A stretch of 64,000 bases of DNA from JABSQH01 sp039177505 (GTDB taxonomy: Bacteria; Actinomycetota; Acidimicrobiia; Acidimicrobiales; Ilumatobacteraceae), in NCBI GenBank assembly GCA_039177505.1, contig JBCDFR010000004.1, forward strand, positions 1 to 64,000, given 5' to 3'. Positions 17,299 to 25,713 of this stretch are shown here, one piece after another; the stretch's first letter is position 1, and the number at the start of each line of letters is the position of its first letter. The notes below the pieces were generated by a model. The model was not told the DNA's origin. It saw only the letters and a program-made list of their open reading frames with translations, and made no database searches. The position numbers and the translations under genes were made by a program.

Positions 17299-18081
17299 GT
17301 GTCGATGGACGTTGTTGCATCAGCGCCCGCTGGCGAACGGACGGTGGAGTCGATCACGGCCGACCCTCCCCCACTATCTCGTCGCCGCGTCCTCGGCCAA
17401 CGGTGGACCGAACTGGGGTACTTCCACTGGCCGTTCGAGCCAACGGTCGTGCAAGCGACGCTGCCCCGAGGCCTGCGGGTCGACACGTTCGAGGGCATGG
17501 CATGGGTGGGTGTCGTGCCGTTCGTGATGCGCGACGTCGCGGTCGGCCGCGGGCCGTCGATTCCGTACTTCGGCACGTTCGTCGAGATCAACCTCCGGAC
17601 CTACGTGATCGACACACGCGGCCGGCGCTCGGTGTGGTTCTACTCACTCGACGTTCCGCGGTTGGCGGTAGTTGGCGTCGCACGATCGATGTTCTCGCTC
17701 CCCTACTGCTGGTCGGCGACGCGCTTCACAGCAACGGGCGACACCCGCGCCTACGCCATGCGCCGACGCTGGCCACGAGATCGGCCGGCATCGGCGACCA
17801 TCGCGTTCCGCGTCGGCGAGCCGGTGACCACTGTGACCGAACTCGACCACTTTCTCACGGCCCGCTGGTCGCTCGCGACCGCTCGAGACGGGCGGATTTA
17901 CTCCGGCCGGGTCGAGCATCCGCGCTGGCCGCTGCACGAGGTGACCGACTACCGAGTCGATGGCGACCTGTTCGCACCCGCTGGTCTGCCATTGCCCACC
18001 AGCGTTGCTCACACCGCATGTTCTCCGGGCGTGCCGGTCGACATCGCCTGGCTCGAACGAGTCGATGCAGCAGCGCACTGA
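17299..18081 (+). CDS. DUF2071 (YqjF-like) protein
   Basis: This is a roughly 260-residue protein of the DUF2071/YqjF family, with RWTELGYFHWPFEP, LPRGLRVDTFEGMAWVGVVP and FGTFVEINLRTYV in the expected order. The fold is a beta-rich acetoacetate decarboxylase-like barrel of unknown activity. Starts at GTG 17299 and ATG 17305 are both possible. It diverges from the photolyase-like gene across about 110 bp, so a shared light- or stress-responsive promoter region is possible but not shown. Confidence 0.85.
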   Translation: MSMDVVASAPAGERTVESITADPPPLSRRRVLGQRWTELGYFHWPFEPTVVQATLPRGLRVDTFEGMAWVGVVPFVMRDVAVGRGPSIPYFGTFVEINLRTYVIDTRGRRSVWFYSLDVPRLAVVGVARSMFSLPYCWSATRFTATGDTRAYAMRRRWPRDRPASATIAFRVGEPVTTVTELDHFLTARWSLATARDGRIYSGRVEHPRWPLHEVTDYRVDGDLFAPAGLPLPTSVAHTACSPGVPVDIAWLERVDAAAH

Positions 18082-18250
18082 CCCTTCGAATCAACGCGTG
18101 AAGACCAGCGCGAGGGCGCGTGGATCGATGCCGGGGGGCTCGGTCGCTCATGAAAGAATGCCGCCATGGACGTGGTGTACATAACGGTGCCCGCCGATCC
18201 AGACGGTCGGTGATCGGCACATGGCACCGATCCCCGAGCGTCCGACATCG

Positions 18251-18514
18251 ATGGCCGACTACGGAGTCCCCGACGACAATGACCGCGTGCTGCCCTGGTC
18301 GTGGGCCGAAGAGCGCCTCGTCGTCACGGCTGACAGCACGGTCGAGGTTGTTTCGCTCGAAGGCGTCGCGGCGCGCGACGATGGCCGGTACTCCGATGAC
18401 GTGCTCGACGCCTACCTCGTCACCCCACAGGTTGCGTACGGGGTCATCGAACGTCGCGACAACTTCGGCCCCTGTGCAACCCGCTGGCGGTGGCCTGCGC
18501 TAAAGCACCGGTGA
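18251..18514 (+). CDS. Shortened PPOX-family protein, probable internal deletion
   Basis: This 87-residue product begins MADYGVPDDNDRVLPWSWAE, which resembles the N-terminus of pyridoxamine-phosphate-oxidase-like (PPOX) proteins. It ends with PQVAYGVIE...CATRWRWP, which resembles their C-terminus. The central barrel strands that bind the flavin are missing. The joint falls near residue 25, where ERLVV runs straight into TADSTVEVVSLEGV. The reading frame is intact. It may be a degraded gene still open by chance, or a minimal variant. An upstream ATG at 18221 is also in frame. The Tat-exported amidohydrolase starts 20 bp later. Confidence 0.5.
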   Translation: MADYGVPDDNDRVLPWSWAEERLVVTADSTVEVVSLEGVAARDDGRYSDDVLDAYLVTPQVAYGVIERRDNFGPCATRWRWPALKHR

Positions 18515-18534
18515 GGGTCGACGAGGATGGGGCG

Positions 18535-20031
18535 ATGACGTCGCCGGACGACGACGAACTTCCGATTCGATTCCATCCGCTGTCGAACGGCGAGTACGAC
18601 CCGCTACCGAGGTCGGAGCTGATCCACGAGACCGTGCGGCGCACCTTCGACACGGCCGACACCAACGCCCGACGCCTCGGCATGGACCGGCGTCGTTTCC
18701 TACGGACCGCCGCGGGCATGGCCACGACGCTCACCACACTGGCCGCGTGCAGCGCCGAACAGCGGGCGGCAACAACATCGCGGGGCAGCACTTCACCAAC
18801 TGCATCGTCAGGAGCAAACAGCTCGACGTCGTCGGTTCCCGTCGGCACGGGCGGCACATTCGAGCTACCGCCAGAGTCGACGCTCGAGGAAGAAGCAGCG
18901 ACGACGGTGCTCGAGGCACGCGACGGCGAACTCGTCATCGACGTCCAGACCCATCTCCTCGACTATCCGGCCGGGACGACCACCGGCTTCGGGTTCGGAT
19001 TCCCGCAGGCTTCGTGTGGACTTGATCCAGCGGAGTGTCTCGGCGTCGACAGCTGGCTGTCGCTCGTGCTCGGTGGCAGCGACACGACGGTGGCCGTCCT
19101 GTCGGCCATCCCGGTCGTCGCCGACCCCGATCCGCTCAGCGCCGCGGTCATGGACAGCGCCCGCCGACAAGCGGAGGCAGTGGGATGCCTCGATCGAGTG
19201 CTGATACAAGGGCATGCCACCCCGACGCTCGGCACACTCGATCAGGCGATGGACGCGATGGCGGCGACGGCCACCGAGTTCGACATCGCCGCGTGGAAGG
19301 CGTACACCCACGAGGGTCCAGCGTGGCGACTCGACGACACCGTAGGGACCGCATTTTGCAACCAGGCGCGGGCACTGGGTCAACAGGTGATCTGCGTCCA
19401 CAAGGGCCTCGGCCCGGCGGCGGCGTCTCCGGTCGACGTCGGCCCGGCGGCGGTCGCACACCCCGACCTGGCGTTCTGTATCTACCACTCCGGATTCGAG
19501 CGGTCGGTCACCGAGGGGCCGTACCCGGGTGTCGAGGCCGGGCTCGGTTCGGGTGGCGTCGACCGGCTGATCGCGTCCGCCGAACAGGTCGGGGTTGGCG
19601 TGGGCGGCAACGTGTACCCCGAGCTGGGCTCGACATGGTGGAATCTCATCCAACGTCCGGACGAGGCCGCTCACGTGCTCGGCAAGCTGCTCGTCGCGTT
19701 CGGCGAAGACAACATCCTGTGGGGTACCGACTCGCTCTGGTACGGCTCGCCACAATCGCAGATCGAAGCGTTTCGGGCGTTCCAGATCACCGACGAGTTC
19801 CAGGAACGGTTTGGCTACCCAGCGCTCACCGACGCGGTGAAGGCCAAGATTCTCGGCCTCAACGCGGCCCGCGTCTATGGCATCGACCCAGCGCTGACGA
19901 ACTGCCAGCCATCACTCGACGACCGAGCGGCATTGCGACGCGCCGTCGACACGACGGGCATCCACGGTCCGACGACCCGCCGCGAAGCAATGGCCCTGTT
20001 TGCCAGCGAACACCCCTGGTTCCGCAGCTGA
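18535..20031 (+). CDS. Tat-exported amidohydrolase-2 family lipoprotein
   Basis: This is a roughly 498-residue metal-dependent hydrolase with an exported N-terminus. A twin-arginine motif (DRRRFLRTAAG, near residue 60) precedes a hydrophobic stretch ending in AAC, a probable lipobox. The linker is Ser/Thr rich. The catalytic domain begins VIDVQTHLLDYPAG, with a QTH in place of the usual HxH, and continues with ICVHKG, IYHSGFE and the late LWGTDSLWYG motif that supplies the metal Asp. The layout fits amidohydrolase-2 (decarboxylase-like) enzymes acting outside the cytosol after folding. The long leader before the RR motif is unusual. ATG 18535 is used, and GTG 18511 is possible. Confidence 0.82.
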   Translation: MTSPDDDELPIRFHPLSNGEYDPLPRSELIHETVRRTFDTADTNARRLGMDRRRFLRTAAGMATTLTTLAACSAEQRAATTSRGSTSPTASSGANSSTSSVPVGTGGTFELPPESTLEEEAATTVLEARDGELVIDVQTHLLDYPAGTTTGFGFGFPQASCGLDPAECLGVDSWLSLVLGGSDTTVAVLSAIPVVADPDPLSAAVMDSARRQAEAVGCLDRVLIQGHATPTLGTLDQAMDAMAATATEFDIAAWKAYTHEGPAWRLDDTVGTAFCNQARALGQQVICVHKGLGPAAASPVDVGPAAVAHPDLAFCIYHSGFERSVTEGPYPGVEAGLGSGGVDRLIASAEQVGVGVGGNVYPELGSTWWNLIQRPDEAAHVLGKLLVAFGEDNILWGTDSLWYGSPQSQIEAFRAFQITDEFQERFGYPALTDAVKAKILGLNAARVYGIDPALTNCQPSLDDRAALRRAVDTTGIHGPTTRREAMALFASEHPWFRS

Positions 20032-20064
20032 TCGCGGGACGCGGCGTGATCGAGGTGGTTGCGC

Positions 20065-21264
20065 TCAGCTGCGCGGGACGTCGGTCCAGGCAACGTCTTT
20101 GTCGACCCGCGGCTCGCCGGGCAAGCCGAGCACTTGCTCGCCGACGATGTTCCGCAGGATCTCCGACGTCCCGCCCTCGATCGAGTTTGCGCGGACGCGC
20201 ATGAATGCGTACTGGATCCCGCGACCCGTGCCGGTGACGTCGAGTTCGTCTGGCCGCCGGAACGAGTAGTCGTAACCGATCTGGCCATCCATTCCGAGAA
20301 GGTCGACGCAGAAGTCGTAGAGCGCCTGGTTGAACGAGGCGAACTCGAGCTTGGCGACCGACATCTCGGGACCCGGATTGCCGGCTTTGGCAGCCTCCGC
20401 CGCCCGCAGGTTGGTGAGCCGACCGACCTCGCCGCGCACCCACAGTTCCATCAGCTGGTCACGGCGCACCGCAGTCTGCTCGTCGTCGCCGAGTTGCTCC
20501 CAGATCTCTACTGCATCGTTGGCGCCACCGCCCCGACGCGGCTTGCCGCTCGACGCGCCGGCGCCGATCGCCTGCCGTTCGTTCATGAGTGTGGTCAGCG
20601 ATGCCCGCCAGCCCTCGCCGACCGCGCCGATGCGGTTCGTGTCAGGAACGCGGACATCGGTGAGATACACCTCGTTGAATTCCGCCTCACCGGTGATCTG
20701 ACGAAGCGGGCGGACCTCCACGCCCGGCGCATGCATGTCGAGCGCGAAGTACGTCATCCCCTTGTGTTTGGGCAGTTCGGGGTTGGAACGAGTGACGAGC
20801 ATGCCGAAGTCGGCGAGGTGGGCCAGGGTGTTCCACACCTTCTGCCCATTGACGGTCCATTCCTCGCCGTCTTGGACGGCTTTGGCTGCGAGGCCTGCGA
20901 AGTCGCTGCCGGCACCCGGTTCGCTGAACAGCTGACACCACACTTCTTCGCCCGTGAACATCGGCCGGAGGAATCGTTCCTTCTGCTCGGTCGAGCCGTG
21001 GGTGACGATGGTCGGTCCGGCGAGATGCATGAAGAACGTCGTCGGATCGGTGGCCGCCGCGCCGGCTTCACGCAGACGCTTCTCGATGTGTTGGTTGAGC
21101 TCTGGCTTCAGCCCCAACCCGCCACACCCCTCTGGAAAGTGCACCCACGCAAGGCCAGCGTCGTAGCGGGCACCGCGAAGGTCCTTGTCGGGTGTCGTCT
21201 CAGGCGGGTGCTCGGAGAGCAAGGCATCGACCAGCGAGTCGACCTGTTCGAGGGTGGTGGTCAT
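20065..21264 (-). CDS. Acyl-CoA dehydrogenase
   Basis: This is a roughly 399-residue FAD enzyme of the acyl-CoA dehydrogenase family. It shows CQLFSEPGAGSDFAGL (flavin/substrate loop), the EEWTVNGQKVWNT strand, GRGIQYAFMRVRANSIEGGTSEI and the C-terminal QVLGLP. It oxidises an acyl-CoA thioester to the enoyl-CoA in the cytosol. The acyl specificity is not evident. The ATG at 21264 has AAAGGA upstream and is preferred to an in-frame start 24 bases earlier. No other beta-oxidation genes are adjacent. Confidence 0.92.
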   Translation of the reverse strand: MTTTLEQVDSLVDALLSEHPPETTPDKDLRGARYDAGLAWVHFPEGCGGLGLKPELNQHIEKRLREAGAAATDPTTFFMHLAGPTIVTHGSTEQKERFLRPMFTGEEVWCQLFSEPGAGSDFAGLAAKAVQDGEEWTVNGQKVWNTLAHLADFGMLVTRSNPELPKHKGMTYFALDMHAPGVEVRPLRQITGEAEFNEVYLTDVRVPDTNRIGAVGEGWRASLTTLMNERQAIGAGASSGKPRRGGGANDAVEIWEQLGDDEQTAVRRDQLMELWVRGEVGRLTNLRAAEAAKAGNPGPEMSVAKLEFASFNQALYDFCVDLLGMDGQIGYDYSFRRPDELDVTGTGRGIQYAFMRVRANSIEGGTSEILRNIVGEQVLGLPGEPRVDKDVAWTDVPRS

Positions 21265-21454
21265 CGTTCGGAGGTCCTTTCTCGGCACAGAGGGGTTCCG
21301 CGCGTCGCCTGGGCAGCACTGGCCAACACTAGGAGACCACCCGGCCGCGACTCGCAGCGCGGCGCGGTCGTCGAACCGCTGGGGGCGACGCCATCTGCGC
21401 CCCCGGCGTTCCGCCGTGACATGGTGCAGCAGACACAGCAGAGGGAGTCAAACC

Positions 21455-22117
21455 GTGAAGCGAGCATCGATGGTCACGCTGGTGGCCTGCATCGGCTGGA
21501 TCGTGTTCTACGTCGCCAGCTTCGCCGCGCTCGGCGGGTCGGTGCCGACCGTCGAGTCGACCGGCCAGGAGATCCTCGACTGGTTCATCGACAACGGCGC
21601 CAACGCACGGACATACGCGTGGACAGCGCCTTTTGCGGCGCTCTCGCTGACCGTGTTCGGCGCCATGATCACCGCGCTGCTCCCGGCTCCACATCGCTAT
21701 GTGTTCTTCGGTGGCGTATTGATGTGGGTGATCACCGGACTGATCCAGGCGTGGTTCTGGGCTGGCCTGGCGCTCCGACCCGACGATCTCGATGCGGGCA
21801 CCGCACAGACGTTGTTCGACATCTCGCAGTATTGGGGCCCGATCATCAACGCATCGACCATGACGATGGCCGCCGCGCTCATTCCGCTGGGCTTCGGGGC
21901 CGTCCGCACGATTCCCGCATGGCTGACCTGGCTCAGCGTCGCGCTGTTCGTCGAGCAGGCCATCGAGACGATCACGGTGTTCGGTCAGAGCGGATTCATC
22001 GCTCCGGGCGGGGGCATGAACCTGTACCTCGGGGGACTGATCGGGATGGCGTGGACCATTGGCCTGCTCGTGTGGGGCTACAAGGAGTGGCAGCGACGTC
22101 CGGCGGCGACCCAGTAG
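21455..22117 (+). CDS. Membrane protein of unknown function (about 220 aa)
   Basis: Six hydrophobic segments are visible, the first directly after MKRASM. An extracytoplasmic loop contains VESTGQEILDWFIDNGANAR, and the C-terminus ends in a basic cytosolic tail. The GTG at 21455 follows a GAGGGAG ribosome-binding site at normal distance. The upstream frame is not coding-like. The gene diverges from the acyl-CoA dehydrogenase across about 190 bp. I do not recognise a family beyond polytopic actinobacterial membrane proteins. Confidence 0.75.
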   Translation: MKRASMVTLVACIGWIVFYVASFAALGGSVPTVESTGQEILDWFIDNGANARTYAWTAPFAALSLTVFGAMITALLPAPHRYVFFGGVLMWVITGLIQAWFWAGLALRPDDLDAGTAQTLFDISQYWGPIINASTMTMAAALIPLGFGAVRTIPAWLTWLSVALFVEQAIETITVFGQSGFIAPGGGMNLYLGGLIGMAWTIGLLVWGYKEWQRRPAATQ

Positions 22118-22171
22118 CCGCGCCCTCACTCTCCGATCTCGCAGTCTCCCCAGACCTCGGTCAGCACTTGC

Positions 22172-23290
22172 TCAGGAGTGCTCCACTTCGGCATCTGTAC
22201 GAACGGTGCGGATGAGTCGGAAGCGATCGAACAGCGTCACGACCAGCGTCAGGAGCAGGATGAAGAACAGCGTCGCGGCATCGTTGGTCTCGTTGTCGTT
22301 GCTCCGCAGCAACAGCAGATAGCCGACGACGAGCAGCAGGTTGAGCGTCAACGTCGACGCGAAGTGACGCGCCAGCGACGTCCAGTCGAGCCGCCAGCTG
22401 CGCACCAGCCACTGCGTCAACGCTGCGTTGGCGAGCACGATGACGCCGACGCTGAGGGCGGTCTGCCACGCCGCCGCGTCGCTGCTCGGGATGACCTCGG
22501 AGAAGATGATCCACAGCAGCCCCATCAAGGCGGCTTTCTCTGCGGTGTACCAACTGAACGTCGGCGCCGGCCGCACTCCGTCGCTCACGTCGGCTGGCGG
22601 CAGGTGGGCGTCGACGTCGAGCGTGAACCGCCAATCCGCATCGGGCGCCCGCTCCAGAATGGCGCGAGCGCCGACGACCACGACGACCACGAGGACGATC
22701 ATGAGTGCGACGAACCACAGGTTCTGCGAGAGCGCGCTCCCCCAGCTCGTTGTCACCGTCACACCCAACACGTCTTCTTTCATGAAGTCGGTGAAGTCGA
22801 GCTGGGCGACGTGGATCCACCACTCCTGAGGCAGTTTGATGAACACCCAGATGAACGCAGCAAGGCCGAGCACGGCCCGACGCGAAAGTCGCAGCGGGTT
22901 CCAGCGGGTCCGCACTGCTTCGTAGGCGATGAAGAAGTACTCGAAGGTGTTCGGGAAGAGCAACAGCACGGCCCGAGCGTCGGTCAGTTCGAAGAGCACG
23001 ACGCCGACGAGCCGGTAGTACCAGAGGAACTGGGCGACCTTGAACGCGAACGGGTCCCGCCAGTTCCTGATCGTCGCCAGGTAGGCGATCGCCAGGTAGT
23101 AGACGTCCAGCGCTTTGTCGTAGCCCTGATAGCCCTCGAGGTCGAGATCGGTGAGCTGTTGGAAGATCGTCTGATCGGCGGCATCGATGACCAGTGCGGC
23201 GAGGATGGCCGGCAGCGGAAACCGGGGGATGAGGAGTGGAATCCCCAGCCGGAGCAGAACGACGGTGACGAAGACCAAGTCGGCGACCAT
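22172..23290 (-). CDS. Polytopic membrane protein of unknown function (372 aa)
   Basis: This protein has about nine hydrophobic helices. Between the first and second is a soluble segment, AADQTIFQQLTDLDLEGYQG. Further on are aromatic-rich loops (YYLAIAYLATIRNWRDPFAF and NTFEYFFIAYEAVRTRWNPL). A large soluble loop follows the central helices (about 215-250). The FEYFFIAYEAVR motif and overall build suggest a conserved actinobacterial family, but I cannot name a function. It converges with the preceding membrane protein gene and diverges from the chimeric methyltransferase gene. Confidence 0.78.
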   Translation of the reverse strand: MVADLVFVTVVLLRLGIPLLIPRFPLPAILAALVIDAADQTIFQQLTDLDLEGYQGYDKALDVYYLAIAYLATIRNWRDPFAFKVAQFLWYYRLVGVVLFELTDARAVLLLFPNTFEYFFIAYEAVRTRWNPLRLSRRAVLGLAAFIWVFIKLPQEWWIHVAQLDFTDFMKEDVLGVTVTTSWGSALSQNLWFVALMIVLVVVVVVGARAILERAPDADWRFTLDVDAHLPPADVSDGVRPAPTFSWYTAEKAALMGLLWIIFSEVIPSSDAAAWQTALSVGVIVLANAALTQWLVRSWRLDWTSLARHFASTLTLNLLLVVGYLLLLRSNDNETNDAATLFFILLLTLVVTLFDRFRLIRTVRTDAEVEHS

Positions 23291-23349
23291 AGAACAAATA
23301 CGCCAGAGCTGAGCCTTCTCCGATCACCCCTAGCGAGCCAAACTTTGCC

Positions 23350-24132
23350 GTGCACGTGCGCGCGTTGAGCTTCGATGCCGATCAGACGCTGTGGGACTTC
23401 CACCGCGTGCAACGCCGGGCACTGGAGGCCACGGCGCGGACGATGATCGAGCGACTCATCGAACTCGCCGGTTGGCGGCCCGGCGACCGCATCATCGAGA
23501 TCGGTGCGGGCACGGGTCAACTGACCATCCCGCTGGCCCAACGGGGCCTGCTCGTCACCGCCATCGAGCCCGGCCCCGCACTGTGCGCCGAACTGCGCGA
23601 TCGGGCCACGGATATCGACCGAGTCGAGGTGGTCAACGCGCTGTACGAAGAGGCCGAGATCGCCCACCGGGCGGCTGGCGTCGTAGCCGCCAACTCGCTG
23701 CATTGGCTCGAGCCGACCACGGCGTATCAGCGCATCGCCGGCCAGCTGAAGCTGGACGGTGCGCTGGCATTGCTCTGGAACTTCCCCGTTGCAGCGACCG
23801 ACGCAGTACAACGCGAACTCAACGAACGGGCGTGGACCAGCCCACTGGCAGACCTTCGCCGCAACCTTCCGAGCGACACGACGGCACTCGAACACTCCTT
23901 GGAGCACGGTCGGCGCGAGTTGATCGCATCGGGCCATTTCTCCGCACCGACGTGGCAGATGAACACACGCCGGGAGCAATGGACAATCGATCGGTTGGCG
24001 AGGTTCTGCGCCAGCTTGGCCAGCACCGCCGGTCAACTCGGCCTGATCGTCGAGCGGCTCGCCGCGCTCGGGCTGGACGAGCCGATCGACATGCTCGATC
24101 GCGTGTACACCTCAGTGGCGCGACGAGTATGA
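23350..24132 (+). CDS. Methyltransferase with a HAD-hydrolase head (chimera)
   Basis: This 260-residue protein is a class I SAM-dependent methyltransferase from about residue 36 on, with the SAM loop IIEIGAGTGQ, the acidic end of strand 2 (AIEP) and the NSLHWLEP motif. Its first 35 residues do not belong to that family. VRALSFDADQTLWDF is motif I of a HAD-type phosphatase, with both aspartates and the helix that follows, and it stops before any other HAD motif. The gene therefore looks like a fusion made by deletion between two neighbouring genes. The usual methyltransferase N-terminal helices are missing, so SAM binding may be affected. The GTG at 23350 starts inside the HAD-like part. Confidence 0.8.
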   Translation: MHVRALSFDADQTLWDFHRVQRRALEATARTMIERLIELAGWRPGDRIIEIGAGTGQLTIPLAQRGLLVTAIEPGPALCAELRDRATDIDRVEVVNALYEEAEIAHRAAGVVAANSLHWLEPTTAYQRIAGQLKLDGALALLWNFPVAATDAVQRELNERAWTSPLADLRRNLPSDTTALEHSLEHGRRELIASGHFSAPTWQMNTRREQWTIDRLARFCASLASTAGQLGLIVERLAALGLDEPIDMLDRVYTSVARRV

Positions 24133-24203
24133 GGGCACCGGCGGGCCATAGCCAGACTGCCGCGTCAGGAAGACGCCGACGACGTCACGGCTGACACCAT
24201 CCG

Positions 24204-25019
24204 CTACTCGAGGAGTCGCCGGTGCTGCTCGATCCACGGGATCCGCGCGCTGCTCTCGGTGCCGCGTCCTGTGCGAACCCACGACACCTGCGGTTCGAGA
24301 CCGCGTTCGGCGAGGGTGCGGACATTGTCGTCGTCGAGACGAAGCCGATCGATCACCGCATCCACGAGCCCAGTGGTACTGGCGAGTCCATAGCCGTCGG
24401 CGAACACCGAGATGCGGTGCTTGCGGTCCGGCGGGTTGTCGAAGCCGTGCGCTCGCAAGCACGCGTCGTCGTCGCGAAAAGGCACGGCGTAGTCGAGCGC
24501 GTATGCAACGTCGTGTATCGCGGGACCAGGAAGCGCGAAGTCCCAGTCGAGGATGCCGACCGGTTCGTATCCTCGCCAAACGATGTTCCACGGGGCGAAG
24601 TCCGAGTGACAGATCACTTCGCCCAACGGGGAGGGCCGGGTGCCGAGGGCCCACTCGGTCTCGGCGCCGAACGACAACAACCGGCTGTGGTCGTGAAACG
24701 AGCGCAACAGCGCAGCGAATCGGTACAGCCCCTGCTCCGAGACGACGTTGGAGAATCCAACCGCACCGCTGTCGCCGTCGACGTACGTGAGTGTCTCGCG
24801 GCCGTCAGGATCGATACCGAGCACGCGTGGTGACGCCTCGAACGCAGCGGCCTCCAACCCGTCGAGCGGCCGATGCACTGCTGGACTCCACCCCGTCGCT
24901 CGCCGCACCGTGTCGCCGATACGAATCACGGGGCGCGTCGGGTCGTCTTTCAACACCTCCACGGGCCCATCGTGCCTCGTGCTCGCGCCGCCAGGCGGCG
25001 GGATGTTGCGCGCCGTCAC
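24204..25019 (-). CDS. APH-family phosphotransferase
   Basis: This is a roughly 271-residue aminoglycoside/choline kinase-like phosphotransferase. The catalytic loop VICHSDFAPWNIVW and the metal-binding GILDWDFALPGPAIHDVAY lie in the C-terminal half. The N-terminus (VIRIGDTVRRATGW) carries the nucleotide-binding strands. Members phosphorylate small hydroxylated molecules such as choline, homoserine, macrolides or aminoglycosides. The substrate here is unknown, and resistance should not be assumed. The GTG at 25019 is 24 bp from the divergent P-loop kinase start. Confidence 0.85.
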   Translation of the reverse strand: MTARNIPPPGGASTRHDGPVEVLKDDPTRPVIRIGDTVRRATGWSPAVHRPLDGLEAAAFEASPRVLGIDPDGRETLTYVDGDSGAVGFSNVVSEQGLYRFAALLRSFHDHSRLLSFGAETEWALGTRPSPLGEVICHSDFAPWNIVWRGYEPVGILDWDFALPGPAIHDVAYALDYAVPFRDDDACLRAHGFDNPPDRKHRISVFADGYGLASTTGLVDAVIDRLRLDDDNVRTLAERGLEPQVSWVRTGRGTESSARIPWIEQHRRLLE

Positions 25020-25043
25020 GCTGCGCAGCACACCTACGATGCA

Positions 25044-25598
25044 GTGGTGGCCACGGCGCCGGATCTGATCGTCGTCAGCGGCCTTCCCGGCGCTGGCAAG
25101 TCGACGGTGGGTCGGGTGATCGCCGATCGCATCGGCGCCACGTTCCTCGACAAGGACGACTTTCTCGAAGCACTCCTCGATACCGACGACGCGCCCCGAC
25201 AGGTACTCAGCCGACGGGCCGACGAGCACTTCCTCGATGCCGTGGCGAGTGCACCCACAGCAGTTGCCGTCTCGTTCTGGCGCCGCTCAGAAGTCTCGGC
25301 AACCTCGGGCACACCGATCGACCGGTTCCCGGCCGACCGACACGTGATCGAAGTGTGGTGCGACTGCCCGGTCCACACCGCACACGCCCGCTTCTTCGCC
25401 AGATCCCGCCACAGCGGACATGGCGACGATCGACGCAACCGCGCTGAGACGCTCGAACAGCTGCAACGCCTGGCCGAGCTCGGCCCGCTACGACTCGGTC
25501 CGCTCATCCGTGTCGACACCAACGCGCCGCTCGACGCCGACTGGCTCGTGCGCCAACTCGACATCGCGCTACCGCCCGGCAGCGCCCATCGCGAGTAG
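25044..25598 (+). CDS. P-loop kinase (AAA_33/gluconate kinase-like)
   Basis: This is a roughly 184-residue nucleotide-binding protein. Walker A (VVSGLPGAGKSTVGRVIADR) comes at the N-terminus, followed by FLDKDDFLEALLD, which corresponds to the acceptor-binding region in small-molecule kinases. A lid-like HARFFARSRHSGHGDDRR occurs near residue 115. The family phosphorylates sugars or cofactors or acts on nucleic acids. GTG codons at 25044 and 25047 can both start it. It diverges tightly from the APH-like gene, so the two may be co-regulated. Confidence 0.82.
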   Translation: MVATAPDLIVVSGLPGAGKSTVGRVIADRIGATFLDKDDFLEALLDTDDAPRQVLSRRADEHFLDAVASAPTAVAVSFWRRSEVSATSGTPIDRFPADRHVIEVWCDCPVHTAHARFFARSRHSGHGDDRRNRAETLEQLQRLAELGPLRLGPLIRVDTNAPLDADWLVRQLDIALPPGSAHRE

Positions 25599-25713
25599 CC
25601 CGACGCGACGTCGGCGCTCGTCCACGGGTGATGTCGGCCGGGTCGTTGAGCGGAGCATCGACGAGGGTCCATCTAGGATCGGCACCGATGTCGTCATCCG
25701 GCAAGCACGTACC

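Noticed and set aside
22162..22181. AGCACT/AGTGCT hairpin between convergent membrane protein genes as terminator
   Set aside because: It has a 6-bp stem with no T-run, and partly lies inside the coding end of the minus-strand gene.
20059..22215. A 718-codon open frame on the plus strand
   Set aside because: It is antisense to the acyl-CoA dehydrogenase and then crosses the membrane protein gene in another frame. Its Arg/His/Gly-rich translation matches no family. High GC gives many such open antisense frames.
24204..25019. Reading the APH-family gene as an antibiotic resistance gene
   Set aside because: Only the general kinase motifs are present, and the family includes many metabolic kinases.
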